From contig NZ_FTMV01000003.1 of NCBI RefSeq assembly GCF_900156175.1, forward strand, positions 62,001-126,000: 64,000 nucleotides of DNA, given 5' to 3'. Made by a program: the position numbers and the translations under genes. The notes below the pieces were generated by a model. That model saw nothing but the letters and a program-made list of their open reading frames with translations. It was not told where the DNA came from and searched no databases. Shown one piece after another: positions 41,476 through 50,700 of the stretch. Source of the DNA: Janthinobacterium sp. TND4EL3. Its GTDB lineage: Bacteria; Pseudomonadota; Gammaproteobacteria; Burkholderiales; Burkholderiaceae_D. The first letter of the stretch is position 1; every line of letters starts with the position of its first letter.

Positions 41476-41850
41476 ATGAACTACACCGCTAAAAAAATCT
41501 TCATCCTGCTGTTCACGCTGCCCTTCATCGCCATTGGCCTCTATTCGCTGCATGGCTACGTGAACGGGGACATGCAGGAGGATTTCTTCCCGCTGATTCA
41601 TGGACTGATGTTCAGCGGCATCGGTGCCACGGTGCTCGTCTACAACATCCGCTTGCTCACCAAGTTCCAGACGCAGACGTTTGCCTGGTACCAGGCACAC
41701 AATCCTGCGTGCGTGACGAATGGGGGCGTGGCGTGCAATGCCTGTGGCGGCAAGCGCGTGCATGTGCGCAATCTGATGAAGCGCACCTTCCATCGCGCGC
41801 ACGTTTGCGTGCGCTGCGGCAAGACGCTGTATTTCTCGCCGGAAATTTGA
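41476..41850 (+). CDS. Small membrane protein with C-terminal zinc ribbon
   Basis: A 124-residue protein of unknown family. Two hydrophobic helices (about 8-26 and 44-62) are followed by a cytoplasmic tail with CNACGG and CVRCGK, 26 residues apart, which looks like a treble-clef or zinc-ribbon knuckle rich in His and Arg. The frame is open from 41398, but the ATG at 41476 (MNYTAKKIFILLF) gives a sensible first membrane segment. Confidence 0.7.
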   Translation: MNYTAKKIFILLFTLPFIAIGLYSLHGYVNGDMQEDFFPLIHGLMFSGIGATVLVYNIRLLTKFQTQTFAWYQAHNPACVTNGGVACNACGGKRVHVRNLMKRTFHRAHVCVRCGKTLYFSPEI

Positions 41851-41868
41851 GCGGCGCCCGCCGGCGCG

Positions 41869-43014
41869 CTACTGCCGGTGCGGCGGCACGATCTTCAGGT
41901 GCTTGATGCGCCGGTACAGGGTGGCGCGCGACAGGCCCAGCATGGCTGCCGCCTGCAGCGGGCGCCATTTGGCGGCGTTCATGGCATTGACGATGCGGGT
42001 GCGCTCGGCCAGCTCCAGCGGCGTATGGTTCAGCGGCTCTGGCGCTTCCACCGGCGCGGATTTGCCGGCACGCGGGCGCGTACCGGCAGGGCGCAGCGGC
42101 GCGCGCACGCGCGCATGCAGCCAGCTGCCGCCGCCCGCCAGCCGCAGGGACAGCAGGCTGCGCCCCGCGCGCGCATCGACCAGGCGCTCGGCGCGCACGT
42201 CCAGCACTTCGGCGACGGGGCGCGGCAGGGTATTGAGTCCCGCGATGACGTCGCGCGCGCAGCGGTTGGCGGCGACGATGTCGCCGTGTTCATCGATGGC
42301 GAGCAGCATTTCCGGCTGCACTTCCACGAAATGGCGGTTGCGGTGCGCCAGCAGGATGCAGCAATGACTGTACGTCTTGAGGAAAAAGCCGTCCTCGATC
42401 AAGGTGGCGCCCTGGCGCACCAGCTGTTTCACCAGGCGCTGGCTGTCGCGCGCGTCGGGTGAGCTCAAGGCGGAGGCATCGAGCACGCCGATCAACTCGC
42501 CATGCGGCGAAAAGATGGGGGCGGCGCTGCAGGTCAGGCCCGTGAACGCGGCGCGGAAATGGTCGGTCTTGTGTACGGTGATGGCTTCCCGGTCGAGCAG
42601 CACGGAGGCGATGCCGCAGGTGCCTTCCTCGTCTTCCGACCAGCACGAGCCCGGGTACAGGCCAGCCTTCTTGAAGTCCTTGCGCTGGTCGTGGTCGACC
42701 GCGTAATCGATCGTCACGCCATGCGCATTGGCGAGGATGACGCAGTAGCCCGCTTCGCGCACCATGGCGTGCAGGCGCGGCAGGCACTGGCCCGTGGAGC
42801 GCAGAAAATTTTCCTCGGATTGCTGGATGGCGCGCAGCTCGGCGCCCGTGAGGATGCGCGGCCCCGTGGTGGAGGCGGGGTCGAGCCGGTAGTCGTCGAG
42901 CGAGCGCCGGTAGGACGAGGCCAGCCTGGCCGCATCCAGGCCCGGATTGACGATGCGGCCGGCGATCATGTCGCGCACCCGGTCGAGGTGGCTGGTCTGG
43001 CGGACGTAGGGCAT
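41869..43014 (-). CDS. GAF-Fis transcriptional regulator (AcoR-like, no AAA+ domain)
   Basis: A 381-residue regulator. The N-terminal region (about 1-60) resembles the AcoR start (LASSYRRSLDDYRLDP, RILTGAELRA). A GAF sensor (about 70-200; CWSEDEEGTCGI, FTGLTCSAAPIFSPHGELIGVLD) and a PAS-like segment follow. It ends in a Fis-type HTH (AAMLGLSRATLYRRIKHLKI). The sigma-54-interacting AAA+ module of AcoR is missing, so it should act as a simple DNA-binding switch. It is divergent from the barrel/hydrolase pair, its likely target. Confidence 0.87.
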   Translation of the reverse strand: MPYVRQTSHLDRVRDMIAGRIVNPGLDAARLASSYRRSLDDYRLDPASTTGPRILTGAELRAIQQSEENFLRSTGQCLPRLHAMVREAGYCVILANAHGVTIDYAVDHDQRKDFKKAGLYPGSCWSEDEEGTCGIASVLLDREAITVHKTDHFRAAFTGLTCSAAPIFSPHGELIGVLDASALSSPDARDSQRLVKQLVRQGATLIEDGFFLKTYSHCCILLAHRNRHFVEVQPEMLLAIDEHGDIVAANRCARDVIAGLNTLPRPVAEVLDVRAERLVDARAGRSLLSLRLAGGGSWLHARVRAPLRPAGTRPRAGKSAPVEAPEPLNHTPLELAERTRIVNAMNAAKWRPLQAAAMLGLSRATLYRRIKHLKIVPPHRQ

Positions 43015-43297
43015 GGCGCTCTCCCGTGTATGGGTTGCTGTTTTTATGCTGCTTCGCGTTTGTAGCATGAAGCGGCCGCGCGCGCATGGCGCGCCGCAGC
43101 AAGGGCTCGCATGAGACGTTTGTCTCAGCCGAAAAATGCCTCGGCAATGGACTATTGTCCTGCCGCATGGCCAGCCGGGCAGGCCCGCACGATAGAATAC
43201 CTTACAACAATAAAAAGAAAGTTCTCTGATAGCATTCATGCAAGGACAGTCCGGCGCCTGAAAAATAATCAAAAGCTGGCTATCGCAAGGGATACCT

Positions 43298-44794
43298 ATG
43301 GCAACGCAAGCAATGTTCCCGGCGCGCCGCTCGCTCGTCCTGGCCCTGCTGGGCTGGAGCGCCGCCTGCGGCGCCGCCGGCCAGCTCGATCCCGATGGCC
43401 AGAGCAGCATGGAAAAAGAAGTGGCCCGGCGCGCCGCCGTCGAACCGGCCGTCGCCGCCGGCTGGCAAATGACGCCTTCCGTCGAGGCGGGCGCGCAGAT
43501 CGCCGGCGAGAGCAATCTGTTCTGGAAGCTGTCGAACACGCCGGCGCGCAATCCCGGCTTCGATTTCAAGCCCTACTGGTACGAGTTCTATGCCAAGCCG
43601 GCGCTCGGCTTCAAGCGCAACCTGGGCGACGGCGGGCAGCTGTATGCGCGCGTGTCCGCCGTCGGCTCGGCCACCGTGCGCCACGATCCTTTCGGCGCGG
43701 GCGACACGGGCCGCATCTCGATCGAGGAATTCGTCGCCGGCATTCGCATGCCGCTCGGCGGCACGAATGCGCGCCTTGACCTGTCGGCCGGGGCGCAGAA
43801 CTTCACGCTGGGCACGGGCATGCTGGTCGCCAATGGCGGCTCGAACGGCTTTGACCGGGGCGCGCTGAAACTGGGGCCGCGCAAGGCTTTCCAGAATTCC
43901 GTGGTGGCCAGAATAAGCCAGGATGCGTTCAGCGCCCAGGCGTTCTATCTCGACCCGAATGAAAACCCCGACAACGATAGCGGCACGCGCGTCGTCGGCG
44001 TTGACGCCAGCTACGCGCCTGCCGACGACCGCAAGGCCGGCATCGCGTATGGCAACGTGCCCCGTTCGCATGCCGCCTATCCGCAGGCGGCGCCGGGCGG
44101 CATCGGCGCGCCGCTGGCCGTGCCCGATGGCCGCAAGGACTTGCAGTTCGTGTATGGCTACGCGCGCGTTCCCGTGCTGCCCAGCGTGTTGTCGAAAGGC
44201 TGGTTCGGCGTGGACGCGGCGCGCGAATGGAATACGCGCGAGCCGATGCGGGCCTGGGGCTGGCGCACGGAAGGGGGCTTTTCGCTGCCCGGCGTGGCGT
44301 GGACGCCGAAGTTCACCCTGGGGTACCAGAGCTTTTCCGGCGACGATCCGCGCACGGCGCGCAACGAGCGCTTCGACCCCCTGTTTTTCGAAGGCACGCC
44401 GGGCGCCTGGGCGTCGGGCAGCAAGGCGACCTGGGTCTTCGTCAATGCCAACGTGAATGCCTTGCAGGCGACCATCGAGCTGCACCCGACGCCGAAGGAC
44501 ACCGTGACCGCCTACCTGGCGCAGGTGCGCGCCAACCAGATGGGCAGTCCGCTGCAGTTTGGCCAGGCCACGCGCCTCGACGTGCCGGGCGACGCGCCCG
44601 TGGTGATTGCGGGCGTGCTGCGCCCGATGCTGGCCAACGACGTCTTCGTCAAGTACGTGCGCGTGGTGAATCCGAATACCTACCTGACCCTGGGTTTCAG
44701 TGCCTCGTTCGCGCAGTCGGGCGTGAACCAGCTGGTGAATGGCCAGGCCAAAACCTGGACGGGCTGGCTGGCGAACGTGGTGTGGCTTTATTAA
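43298..44794 (+). CDS. Putative outer-membrane beta-barrel protein
   Basis: A 498-residue protein. The signal peptide is MATQAMFPARRSLVLALLGWSAACGAAG. The mature chain alternates short amphipathic strands and loops (FYAKPALGFKRNLGDGGQLYARVS, SQDAFSAQAFYLDPNEN), ending in WLANVVWLY with an aromatic C-terminus, as in alginate-export or DUF1302-type barrels. It is probably a specific porin for the substrate of the adjacent hydrolase. It is 28 nt from that gene and divergent from the GAF-Fis regulator. Confidence 0.7.
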   Translation: MATQAMFPARRSLVLALLGWSAACGAAGQLDPDGQSSMEKEVARRAAVEPAVAAGWQMTPSVEAGAQIAGESNLFWKLSNTPARNPGFDFKPYWYEFYAKPALGFKRNLGDGGQLYARVSAVGSATVRHDPFGAGDTGRISIEEFVAGIRMPLGGTNARLDLSAGAQNFTLGTGMLVANGGSNGFDRGALKLGPRKAFQNSVVARISQDAFSAQAFYLDPNENPDNDSGTRVVGVDASYAPADDRKAGIAYGNVPRSHAAYPQAAPGGIGAPLAVPDGRKDLQFVYGYARVPVLPSVLSKGWFGVDAAREWNTREPMRAWGWRTEGGFSLPGVAWTPKFTLGYQSFSGDDPRTARNERFDPLFFEGTPGAWASGSKATWVFVNANVNALQATIELHPTPKDTVTAYLAQVRANQMGSPLQFGQATRLDVPGDAPVVIAGVLRPMLANDVFVKYVRVVNPNTYLTLGFSASFAQSGVNQLVNGQAKTWTGWLANVVWLY

Positions 44795-44822
44795 GAATTC
44801 TGTTTATCAAGGAGAGCATCGC

Positions 44823-46151
44823 ATGAACGATTTTCCCAGCATGAAACGCCTGGCCCTGGCCGCCGCCTGCCTGGCGCTGGCCGCCGGCGCCCACGCGGCC
44901 GAGGCGACGGCGCCGCTGTCGGCCGCCGCCAGCGATCCGGCCGCCCTGCAATGGATGGTGGGCGCGCCGCCGCCTGCCGACAAGATCATCCGCTTCGACG
45001 ATGGCAGCTATTTCAACTTCCCGCAGCTGCGCTGGAGCGTGTCGCACTTCCGCCAGCTGATGCCGACGGTGGACGTGTCGCGCGGCCTGGGGGCGCCCGT
45101 GCCCTTGAAACGCGCGCTGCGCAAGGATATCGACAGCCTGCGCTTTACCCCGCTGGGGGCGAAGGAAACGATGAGCTGGGAGCAGTCGCTGGGCGCCAAC
45201 TACACGGACGGCATCGTCGTGCTGCACCGGGGCCGCATCGTGTATGAACGTTATCTTGGCGTGTTCAAGGAAAGCGGCCAGCACGGCGCCATGTCCGTGA
45301 CGAAGTCCGTGATGGGCACCCTGGGCGCGGCGCTGGTGGCAGAAGGCAAGCTCGATCCTGGCAAGACCGTGGCCGAGTATGTGCCGGAACTGGCCAAATC
45401 CGCATTTGGCGACGCCACCGTGCGCCAGGTGCTCGACATGACCACGGGCCTGAAATTCAGCGAGGATTACGCGGACCCGAAAGCGGAAGTGTGGCAGCAC
45501 GCGGCGGCCGGCAGCCCGCTGCCCAAGCCCAAGGACTACACGGGGCCGCGCAGCTATTTCGAATACCTGCAAACGGTGCGGCACGAGGGCCGGCATGGCG
45601 AGGCGTTCGGCTACCGCACGGTCAATTCCGACGTGCTGGGCTGGATCATCGCCCGTGTCACGGGGCAGAACGTCAATGACTACCTGTCCGAGCATGTCTG
45701 GCAAAAGCTGGGCGCCGAGCAGGATGCCTACATGACGGTCGATTCGACGGGCACGCCGTTTGCCGGCGGGGGCCTGAATGCGGGCTTGCGCGACCTGGCC
45801 CGCTTCGGCGAGATGCTGCGCAACGATGGCCGCTACAACGGCCATCAAATCATTCCCAGGGCCGCCGTCGAGGATATCCGCCGCGGCGGCGACAAGCAGC
45901 TGTTCGCCAAGGGCGGCTACGATTTGCTCAAGGGCGGGAGCTACCGCGACATGTGGTGGGTCACGCATAACGACCATGGCGCCTACATGGCGCGCGGCGT
46001 GTACGGCCAGCGCATCTATGTCGATCCGAAGGCGGAAATGGTCATCGTGCGTTTCGCCTCCACGCCGACGGCGGCCAATGCGGCCAACGACCCGACCACC
46101 ATTCCGGCCTTCGAAGCGCTGGGCAAGCTGCTGCTGTCCAGGCCGAAGTAG
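44823..46151 (+). CDS. Serine hydrolase of the beta-lactamase class C / NylB type
   Basis: A 442-residue exported enzyme (signal to AAGAHAAEA). The catalytic SxxK is Ser158-Val-Thr-Lys161 in AMSVTKSVMG, and the family second motif is FGYRTVNSDVLGW. Long relatives include 6-aminohexanoate-dimer hydrolase and esterases; a true beta-lactamase is unlikely from the context. AAGGAGAG sets the ATG at 44823. It probably acts on an ester or amide brought in by the preceding barrel protein. Confidence 0.87.
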   Translation: MNDFPSMKRLALAAACLALAAGAHAAEATAPLSAAASDPAALQWMVGAPPPADKIIRFDDGSYFNFPQLRWSVSHFRQLMPTVDVSRGLGAPVPLKRALRKDIDSLRFTPLGAKETMSWEQSLGANYTDGIVVLHRGRIVYERYLGVFKESGQHGAMSVTKSVMGTLGAALVAEGKLDPGKTVAEYVPELAKSAFGDATVRQVLDMTTGLKFSEDYADPKAEVWQHAAAGSPLPKPKDYTGPRSYFEYLQTVRHEGRHGEAFGYRTVNSDVLGWIIARVTGQNVNDYLSEHVWQKLGAEQDAYMTVDSTGTPFAGGGLNAGLRDLARFGEMLRNDGRYNGHQIIPRAAVEDIRRGGDKQLFAKGGYDLLKGGSYRDMWWVTHNDHGAYMARGVYGQRIYVDPKAEMVIVRFASTPTAANAANDPTTIPAFEALGKLLLSRPK

Positions 46152-46257
46152 GGCGCCAGCCGTGCGGCGAAACGGACATAACTGCAATACACTGTCCTTT
46201 CGTCATCACTTGTTGCCTGGGTGATAATTTATTCGCCGCATGCAAGGAGTACGCACC

Positions 46258-47799
46258 ATGGAAACCCGCCAGCCAGAACAACCGCGACCGCCGCTCTGGC
46301 GGCGCCTGCTGTGGCCGGTCGCCCGGCTGGGCTCGGCTTTCAAGCTGACGGGCACGCATCTGCTGCACCACGTGATCGGCGCGAGCCTGATCGCCGCGCT
46401 GATGCTGGCGCTGGAGGGTTTTCACGTGCTCGAATGGCTCGATGCGGCCATGCTGCGCGCCAGCGCGGCACAGGGCCAGCTGCTGGACCGGCGCAAGGAC
46501 CCGGGCGCCGCCTACCGGCCCGGCATCATCGAAATCGACCAGCCCGCGTTCGAACAGGTCTTTGACGAGCGCGAACCGCTGGAGCGCACGCGCCTGGAAC
46601 AAGTGCTCGCCAGCGCCGCCGCGCGCGGCAGCCAGGTGCTGGCCATCGACCTGGACCTGGCGCCGGCCGTGTATGAACAGCACAAGGATGGCGAGCGGCC
46701 GCTCGACAGCCTGCTCGACCGGCTGGCCGCCGAGGGACGGACACTGGTGCTGATCCTGCCCGAACAATCTGACCGGAACGCGAACCTGCCGTGGATACGC
46801 GCGCGCTGCGCGGCCGGCATCCATTTCGCCAGCCCGCGGATCCGCGAGCGCATGGGCGCCGTCACGCGCATCGAACTGAAAAGTCCCGTGCTGGCGGCCG
46901 TGGCCTTCGAGCTGGCGCATGGCGCCGGCGGGCAGGAGCGGCAGCAACCCATGCCGGCCGCCTTGTCCGAGCAAAAGGAAGGGCTGGCGCTGGCCGGCCG
47001 CGTGTGCCAGCTGGCGCGGCGCGCGGGCAGCGAAAAGGAATTGGCGCGCTGGGCCTTCGAGCCCGTCATCCACGGCGACGCGAAGGATGCGGCGGAACAG
47101 AATGCCGTCACCGCGCCGTTTCACCCGGCCGCCGTGGCGCCGGCCTTCCTGAACCCGACGCGCACGCGCGTCCAACTGATGGACGGCCAGGCCGGCGTGG
47201 ATGCGGGGGCCTTGCGCAAGCACGTCGTGTACATCGGCAGCACCTATGACGTGCGCGACCGCTATACGACGGCCGAAGGCGAGCAGGCGGGCCTGCACCT
47301 GCATGCGGCCGCCCACACCTCGCTGGGCATCGGCACGGCCGACGTGAACAAATACGTGGTGTTCGCGGCCGACATCGTCATCGGCGTGCTGCTGGGCTGC
47401 CTGTTCGGCGGCCTGTGGACCCTGTACGGCCGTGCCGAACTGGCCATCGACCGGCGCATGGAAGACCACGATTTCAGCCGTTTGCACCGCGTGGGCACCG
47501 TGGCGGAATTCTATGGCATCCGCCTGCTGCTGGTGCTGGTGTGGGCTTCGCCGTTTGCCATCGGCGCGCTGGCCATCTACCTGTCGCGCGGCTTGCTCGA
47601 GCAGGGCTGGTGGGTCAACCCCGGCCCCCTGATCGCCGGCATGTTCCTGCACGCGATGTCGCTGCGCGACGAAGCGCACCACCCGCACGAGGAAGTGCCG
47701 GGCCTGTCCGTGTGGGCCCAGCTGCGCCGCACGCATCCCGGCATCGTGCTGGTGCAGGCGCCGCTGGCGGTGGTGCTGTTGATCATCGCCGTCATTTAG
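46258..47799 (+). CDS. CHASE2-domain membrane protein without an output domain
   Basis: A 513-residue protein. TM1 (about 36-58) leads into a periplasmic CHASE2 domain (PGIIEIDQPAFEQVF, then ARGSQVLAIDLDLAP, KHVVYIGSTYDVRDRYTT). Three more membrane helices sit near the C-terminus (about 365-390, 420-445, 490-512). CHASE2 normally feeds a kinase or cyclase; here none is attached. AAGGAG before the ATG at 46258 supports that start; another ATG lies 18 nt up. The partner is unknown. Confidence 0.85.
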   Translation: METRQPEQPRPPLWRRLLWPVARLGSAFKLTGTHLLHHVIGASLIAALMLALEGFHVLEWLDAAMLRASAAQGQLLDRRKDPGAAYRPGIIEIDQPAFEQVFDEREPLERTRLEQVLASAAARGSQVLAIDLDLAPAVYEQHKDGERPLDSLLDRLAAEGRTLVLILPEQSDRNANLPWIRARCAAGIHFASPRIRERMGAVTRIELKSPVLAAVAFELAHGAGGQERQQPMPAALSEQKEGLALAGRVCQLARRAGSEKELARWAFEPVIHGDAKDAAEQNAVTAPFHPAAVAPAFLNPTRTRVQLMDGQAGVDAGALRKHVVYIGSTYDVRDRYTTAEGEQAGLHLHAAAHTSLGIGTADVNKYVVFAADIVIGVLLGCLFGGLWTLYGRAELAIDRRMEDHDFSRLHRVGTVAEFYGIRLLLVLVWASPFAIGALAIYLSRGLLEQGWWVNPGPLIAGMFLHAMSLRDEAHHPHEEVPGLSVWAQLRRTHPGIVLVQAPLAVVLLIIAVI

Positions 47800-47877
47800 C
47801 GCAAGGCGGCGTACCGCAATGTCCTGGGTATGGCTGGCCGATGGTTTGCCGCGGTATTGCGGCGCGCGCAGATGCCT

Positions 47878-47903
47878 GTCGGATTACGCTACGCTAATCC
47901 GAC
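47878..47903. repeat. REP-like palindrome
   Basis: GTCGGATTA and TAATCCGAC form a 9-bp inverted repeat around CGCTACGC. This resembles repetitive extragenic palindromes widespread in Proteobacteria. It lies between convergent genes. Confidence 0.6.
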
Positions 47904-47920
47904 CTACGTGACGCATGGTT

Positions 47921-50698
47921 TCAGCCGATCAGCTTCAAGCCCGGCGGCAGCGCCTCGCCCAGCATGCGCTTGGTAGCCGCTTCGTCCAGCTGTGTCACTT
48001 CGCTGACCATCGTTTGCCACAGGGGCGGGGCGCCGACGGCTTTCAGGCGGGCCAGGATGGTGGCCCGCAGCTCGTCGCCGATGTCGCGCGAGCGGTCGCC
48101 CGTCATGCGCGCCAGGTGGGCGGCGGCAAACGCGGCCGGTTCCGTCTTTTTCCAGTCCAGCGCCAGCAGCATGTCCAGCCATTCGGCCACGGTGGCGCTG
48201 TCGACCACTTCGTGCGCGCTACCGTGGAAGGGCTGGCGCGCGCCGACCCTGGCCAGCGCCCACAATGTGTTCGTGTCCGCCGCTTCGCCCTTTTTATCCG
48301 CCTTCTGCAGGCGCTTGATCAGCCAGGCGCCCACTTCCGCCTTGTAGGCGCCGGGGATGCGCTCGAGCGAGGCGCCCAGGCGCAGCATGTCGTCGTCGCT
48401 GCCGTTCACGAGGGTGACGGGGCGGCTGCCGCGCTGGGCCGCGTCGGCTTGCAGGTTGAAGGCGAAGTCGTCGAGCAGGCGCAATTGCTGCTCCGCGCTC
48501 AAGCCGCCAGCGACCCTGCGCCACAGGGTCCACCATTCGGCGCACACCTGGTTATCCTTGTGGTGCTGGACGCCCGCGTCGAACAGGGTCCACAGCTGCT
48601 CGATGCGCCACGGGTCTAGCGCATCGCCATAGCCGGGCCGCAGACAGTAGCCGGCCAGGTTCAGCCATACCCGCTCATGCTCGGCGGAGCGGCGCCGGCC
48701 GCGCGCGCGCAGCATGAGGGCATCGAACAGCTGGCGCAGCAAGGGCGTGTCCCAGCTCTCGCGCCCGCCCAGGCCCCGTTCCAGGTGCTGGCGCAGCTGG
48801 CGCACTTCCTTGCTTTCGACCTTTTGCGCCTTGCCGCCGAAGATGCGCTCGATCTTCTCGACGGCTTCCTTGATGCGCGGCGATACCGTGGGCGTGTCGG
48901 CCTGCGTTTCCTCTTCGCCCCGCAGCTGGAATTCCAGCAGCCAGCGCTGGCTGGCATCGGCTGCGGCCACGCAGTGCACTTCCAGGGTGCCCACTTCCGT
49001 CATCACGGTGGCCAGCTGCACGGTGATTTCGCGCTTGTCCGTGGCGTCCTGCTTGTCGTGCAGCACGCTGGCCAGCGGCGGCAGGCGCAGGTACTCGCCT
49101 TCGGCCAGGTCGACGATGTCGCCCAGCTTCGGCGGCGTGCCCGACTCAAAGAGGGAGGTGGCCAGGTGAAAGCGCACGGGCCGTCCCAGGCGCAGGGCGA
49201 ACAGGCGCTCCGTCAGGCGGATTTCCTCGCCGCTGGCGCTGCCACGGGGCAGGATGCAGACGGCGCGGCGGTCCTTGCCCGCCTCGCCCAGCACGAGGAA
49301 ATAGCTGCGCGGCGAGCCGCCGCCGATGCGCGGGGCCTGGCCGCGCCGGGCCAGCGCGTAGGCGACGGCGCCACGGGCCACGGCCACGTCGGGATTGTCG
49401 TTGTGCAGGATGGTGAGGGGCTGCCCGCGCCAGTGTTCCAGCGTGGCGGCCAGGCGGCGCGCCAGCGCGTCGGCGCGGAACACGCCGCCATTGAGCAGCA
49501 GGGTATCTGGCAGCTCGCCCTGGTGCTGTAGCAAGAAGCTCGCCAGGTGGCGCGTGATGGCCGCGTCCTGCGCGTAGGGCAGGCCGAATTCGACGATGCC
49601 GGCACGGCCCTTTTTCGCCGTGTCGCCCAGTTCCACTTTCGGGAAGAAACCGTCGACCACCAGGGCCGCCACTTCCTCGCGCGTGACGTCGGCGGAACGG
49701 CTGCCGCCGATCAGGCGAGATCCCGCGCCCAGTAAAGTCACGGTGACGCTGTCGGGCGCGTCGTTCGACAGCAGCAGTTCCTTGGCGGCGCGGCAGCGCT
49801 CCATCAGCTGCGACAAGCGCGCGGCAGACAGTTTCATGCCGCCTGCGACACCCGCCGCCATGCGCGTTTCCACCAGGTGGGCCAGCGCCAGGTCCATATT
49901 GTCGCCGCCGAGGATCAGGTGGTTGCCCACGCTGCTGCGCGTGAGCTGCGGTGCGCCATCGTCGCCGAAGGCCACGTCGATCAGGCTGAAATCCGTGGTG
50001 CCGCCGCCCACGTCGCACACCAGAATGCGGCGCGTTTGCGCCAGGTCAAGCTGCAAGGTGGCGCGCCGGCGCTGCAGGTAATCATAAAAGGCGGCCTGCG
50101 GTTCTTCCACCAGCCGCAGCGCGGGCAAGCCCGCCATGCGCGCCGCCGCCAGGGTGAGTGCGCGCGCACCCTCGTCGAACGAGGCGGGGATGGTCAGCAC
50201 CAGTTCCTGCTGTTCGAGGGGCGCGTGGGGGAAGCGGTGATTCCACGCGGCACGCACGTAGGCCAGGTAGCTGGCGCTGGCCGCCACGGGCGACACCTTG
50301 GCCACGTCGGCTTCGGCGCCCCACGGCAAAATGGGCGCCTGGCGGTCCACGTTCGCATGCGACAGCCAGCTCTTCGCGCTGGACACGAGCCGGCCCGGCA
50401 CCTGGGCCCCGAGCTGGCGCGCGAACGCGCCCAGCACGGCAGCTTGCGCGCCGGCGACGTCCTGCTGCGGCCACGGCAGCGGCAAGTCGCCCGCCGCCAG
50501 TTCGCCGGCGGCGGGGTGGTAGCGCAAGGAGGGCAGCAGGGGGCGTGCGCCCACTTCGCCGGGCGCGACCAGCTGCTCGATGGCGAACAGGTTTATTCCT
50601 GCCTGCGCATCGCCAGCCGCAGCATACGCCACCACCGTATTGGTGGTGCCCAGGTCGATGCCGACCAGGTAGGCCGGCTTGCCCGCAGCGCTGCCCAT
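47921..50698 (-). CDS. Hsp70 family protein with long C-terminal extension
   Basis: A 925-residue DnaK-like ATPase. The nucleotide-binding domain shows VGIDLGTTNTVVAYA, SLIDVAFG after DVGGGTTDF, and LILGGDNMD. The last 330 or so residues (from about GRESWDTPLL) are an all-helical region not found in DnaK, probably the DUF3731-type tail. Chaperone activity and client are unknown. It begins 2 nt after a second Hsp70 gene. No DnaJ or GrpE gene is near. Confidence 0.9.
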   Translation of the reverse strand: MGSAAGKPAYLVGIDLGTTNTVVAYAAAGDAQAGINLFAIEQLVAPGEVGARPLLPSLRYHPAAGELAAGDLPLPWPQQDVAGAQAAVLGAFARQLGAQVPGRLVSSAKSWLSHANVDRQAPILPWGAEADVAKVSPVAASASYLAYVRAAWNHRFPHAPLEQQELVLTIPASFDEGARALTLAAARMAGLPALRLVEEPQAAFYDYLQRRRATLQLDLAQTRRILVCDVGGGTTDFSLIDVAFGDDGAPQLTRSSVGNHLILGGDNMDLALAHLVETRMAAGVAGGMKLSAARLSQLMERCRAAKELLLSNDAPDSVTVTLLGAGSRLIGGSRSADVTREEVAALVVDGFFPKVELGDTAKKGRAGIVEFGLPYAQDAAITRHLASFLLQHQGELPDTLLLNGGVFRADALARRLAATLEHWRGQPLTILHNDNPDVAVARGAVAYALARRGQAPRIGGGSPRSYFLVLGEAGKDRRAVCILPRGSASGEEIRLTERLFALRLGRPVRFHLATSLFESGTPPKLGDIVDLAEGEYLRLPPLASVLHDKQDATDKREITVQLATVMTEVGTLEVHCVAAADASQRWLLEFQLRGEEETQADTPTVSPRIKEAVEKIERIFGGKAQKVESKEVRQLRQHLERGLGGRESWDTPLLRQLFDALMLRARGRRRSAEHERVWLNLAGYCLRPGYGDALDPWRIEQLWTLFDAGVQHHKDNQVCAEWWTLWRRVAGGLSAEQQLRLLDDFAFNLQADAAQRGSRPVTLVNGSDDDMLRLGASLERIPGAYKAEVGAWLIKRLQKADKKGEAADTNTLWALARVGARQPFHGSAHEVVDSATVAEWLDMLLALDWKKTEPAAFAAAHLARMTGDRSRDIGDELRATILARLKAVGAPPLWQTMVSEVTQLDEAATKRMLGEALPPGLKLIG

Positions 50699-50700
50699 GT

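Noticed and set aside
44823..46151. Antibiotic-resistance class C beta-lactamase
   Set aside because: SxxK is present, but length, second motif and context fit NylB/esterase-type hydrolases better; resistance cannot be claimed.
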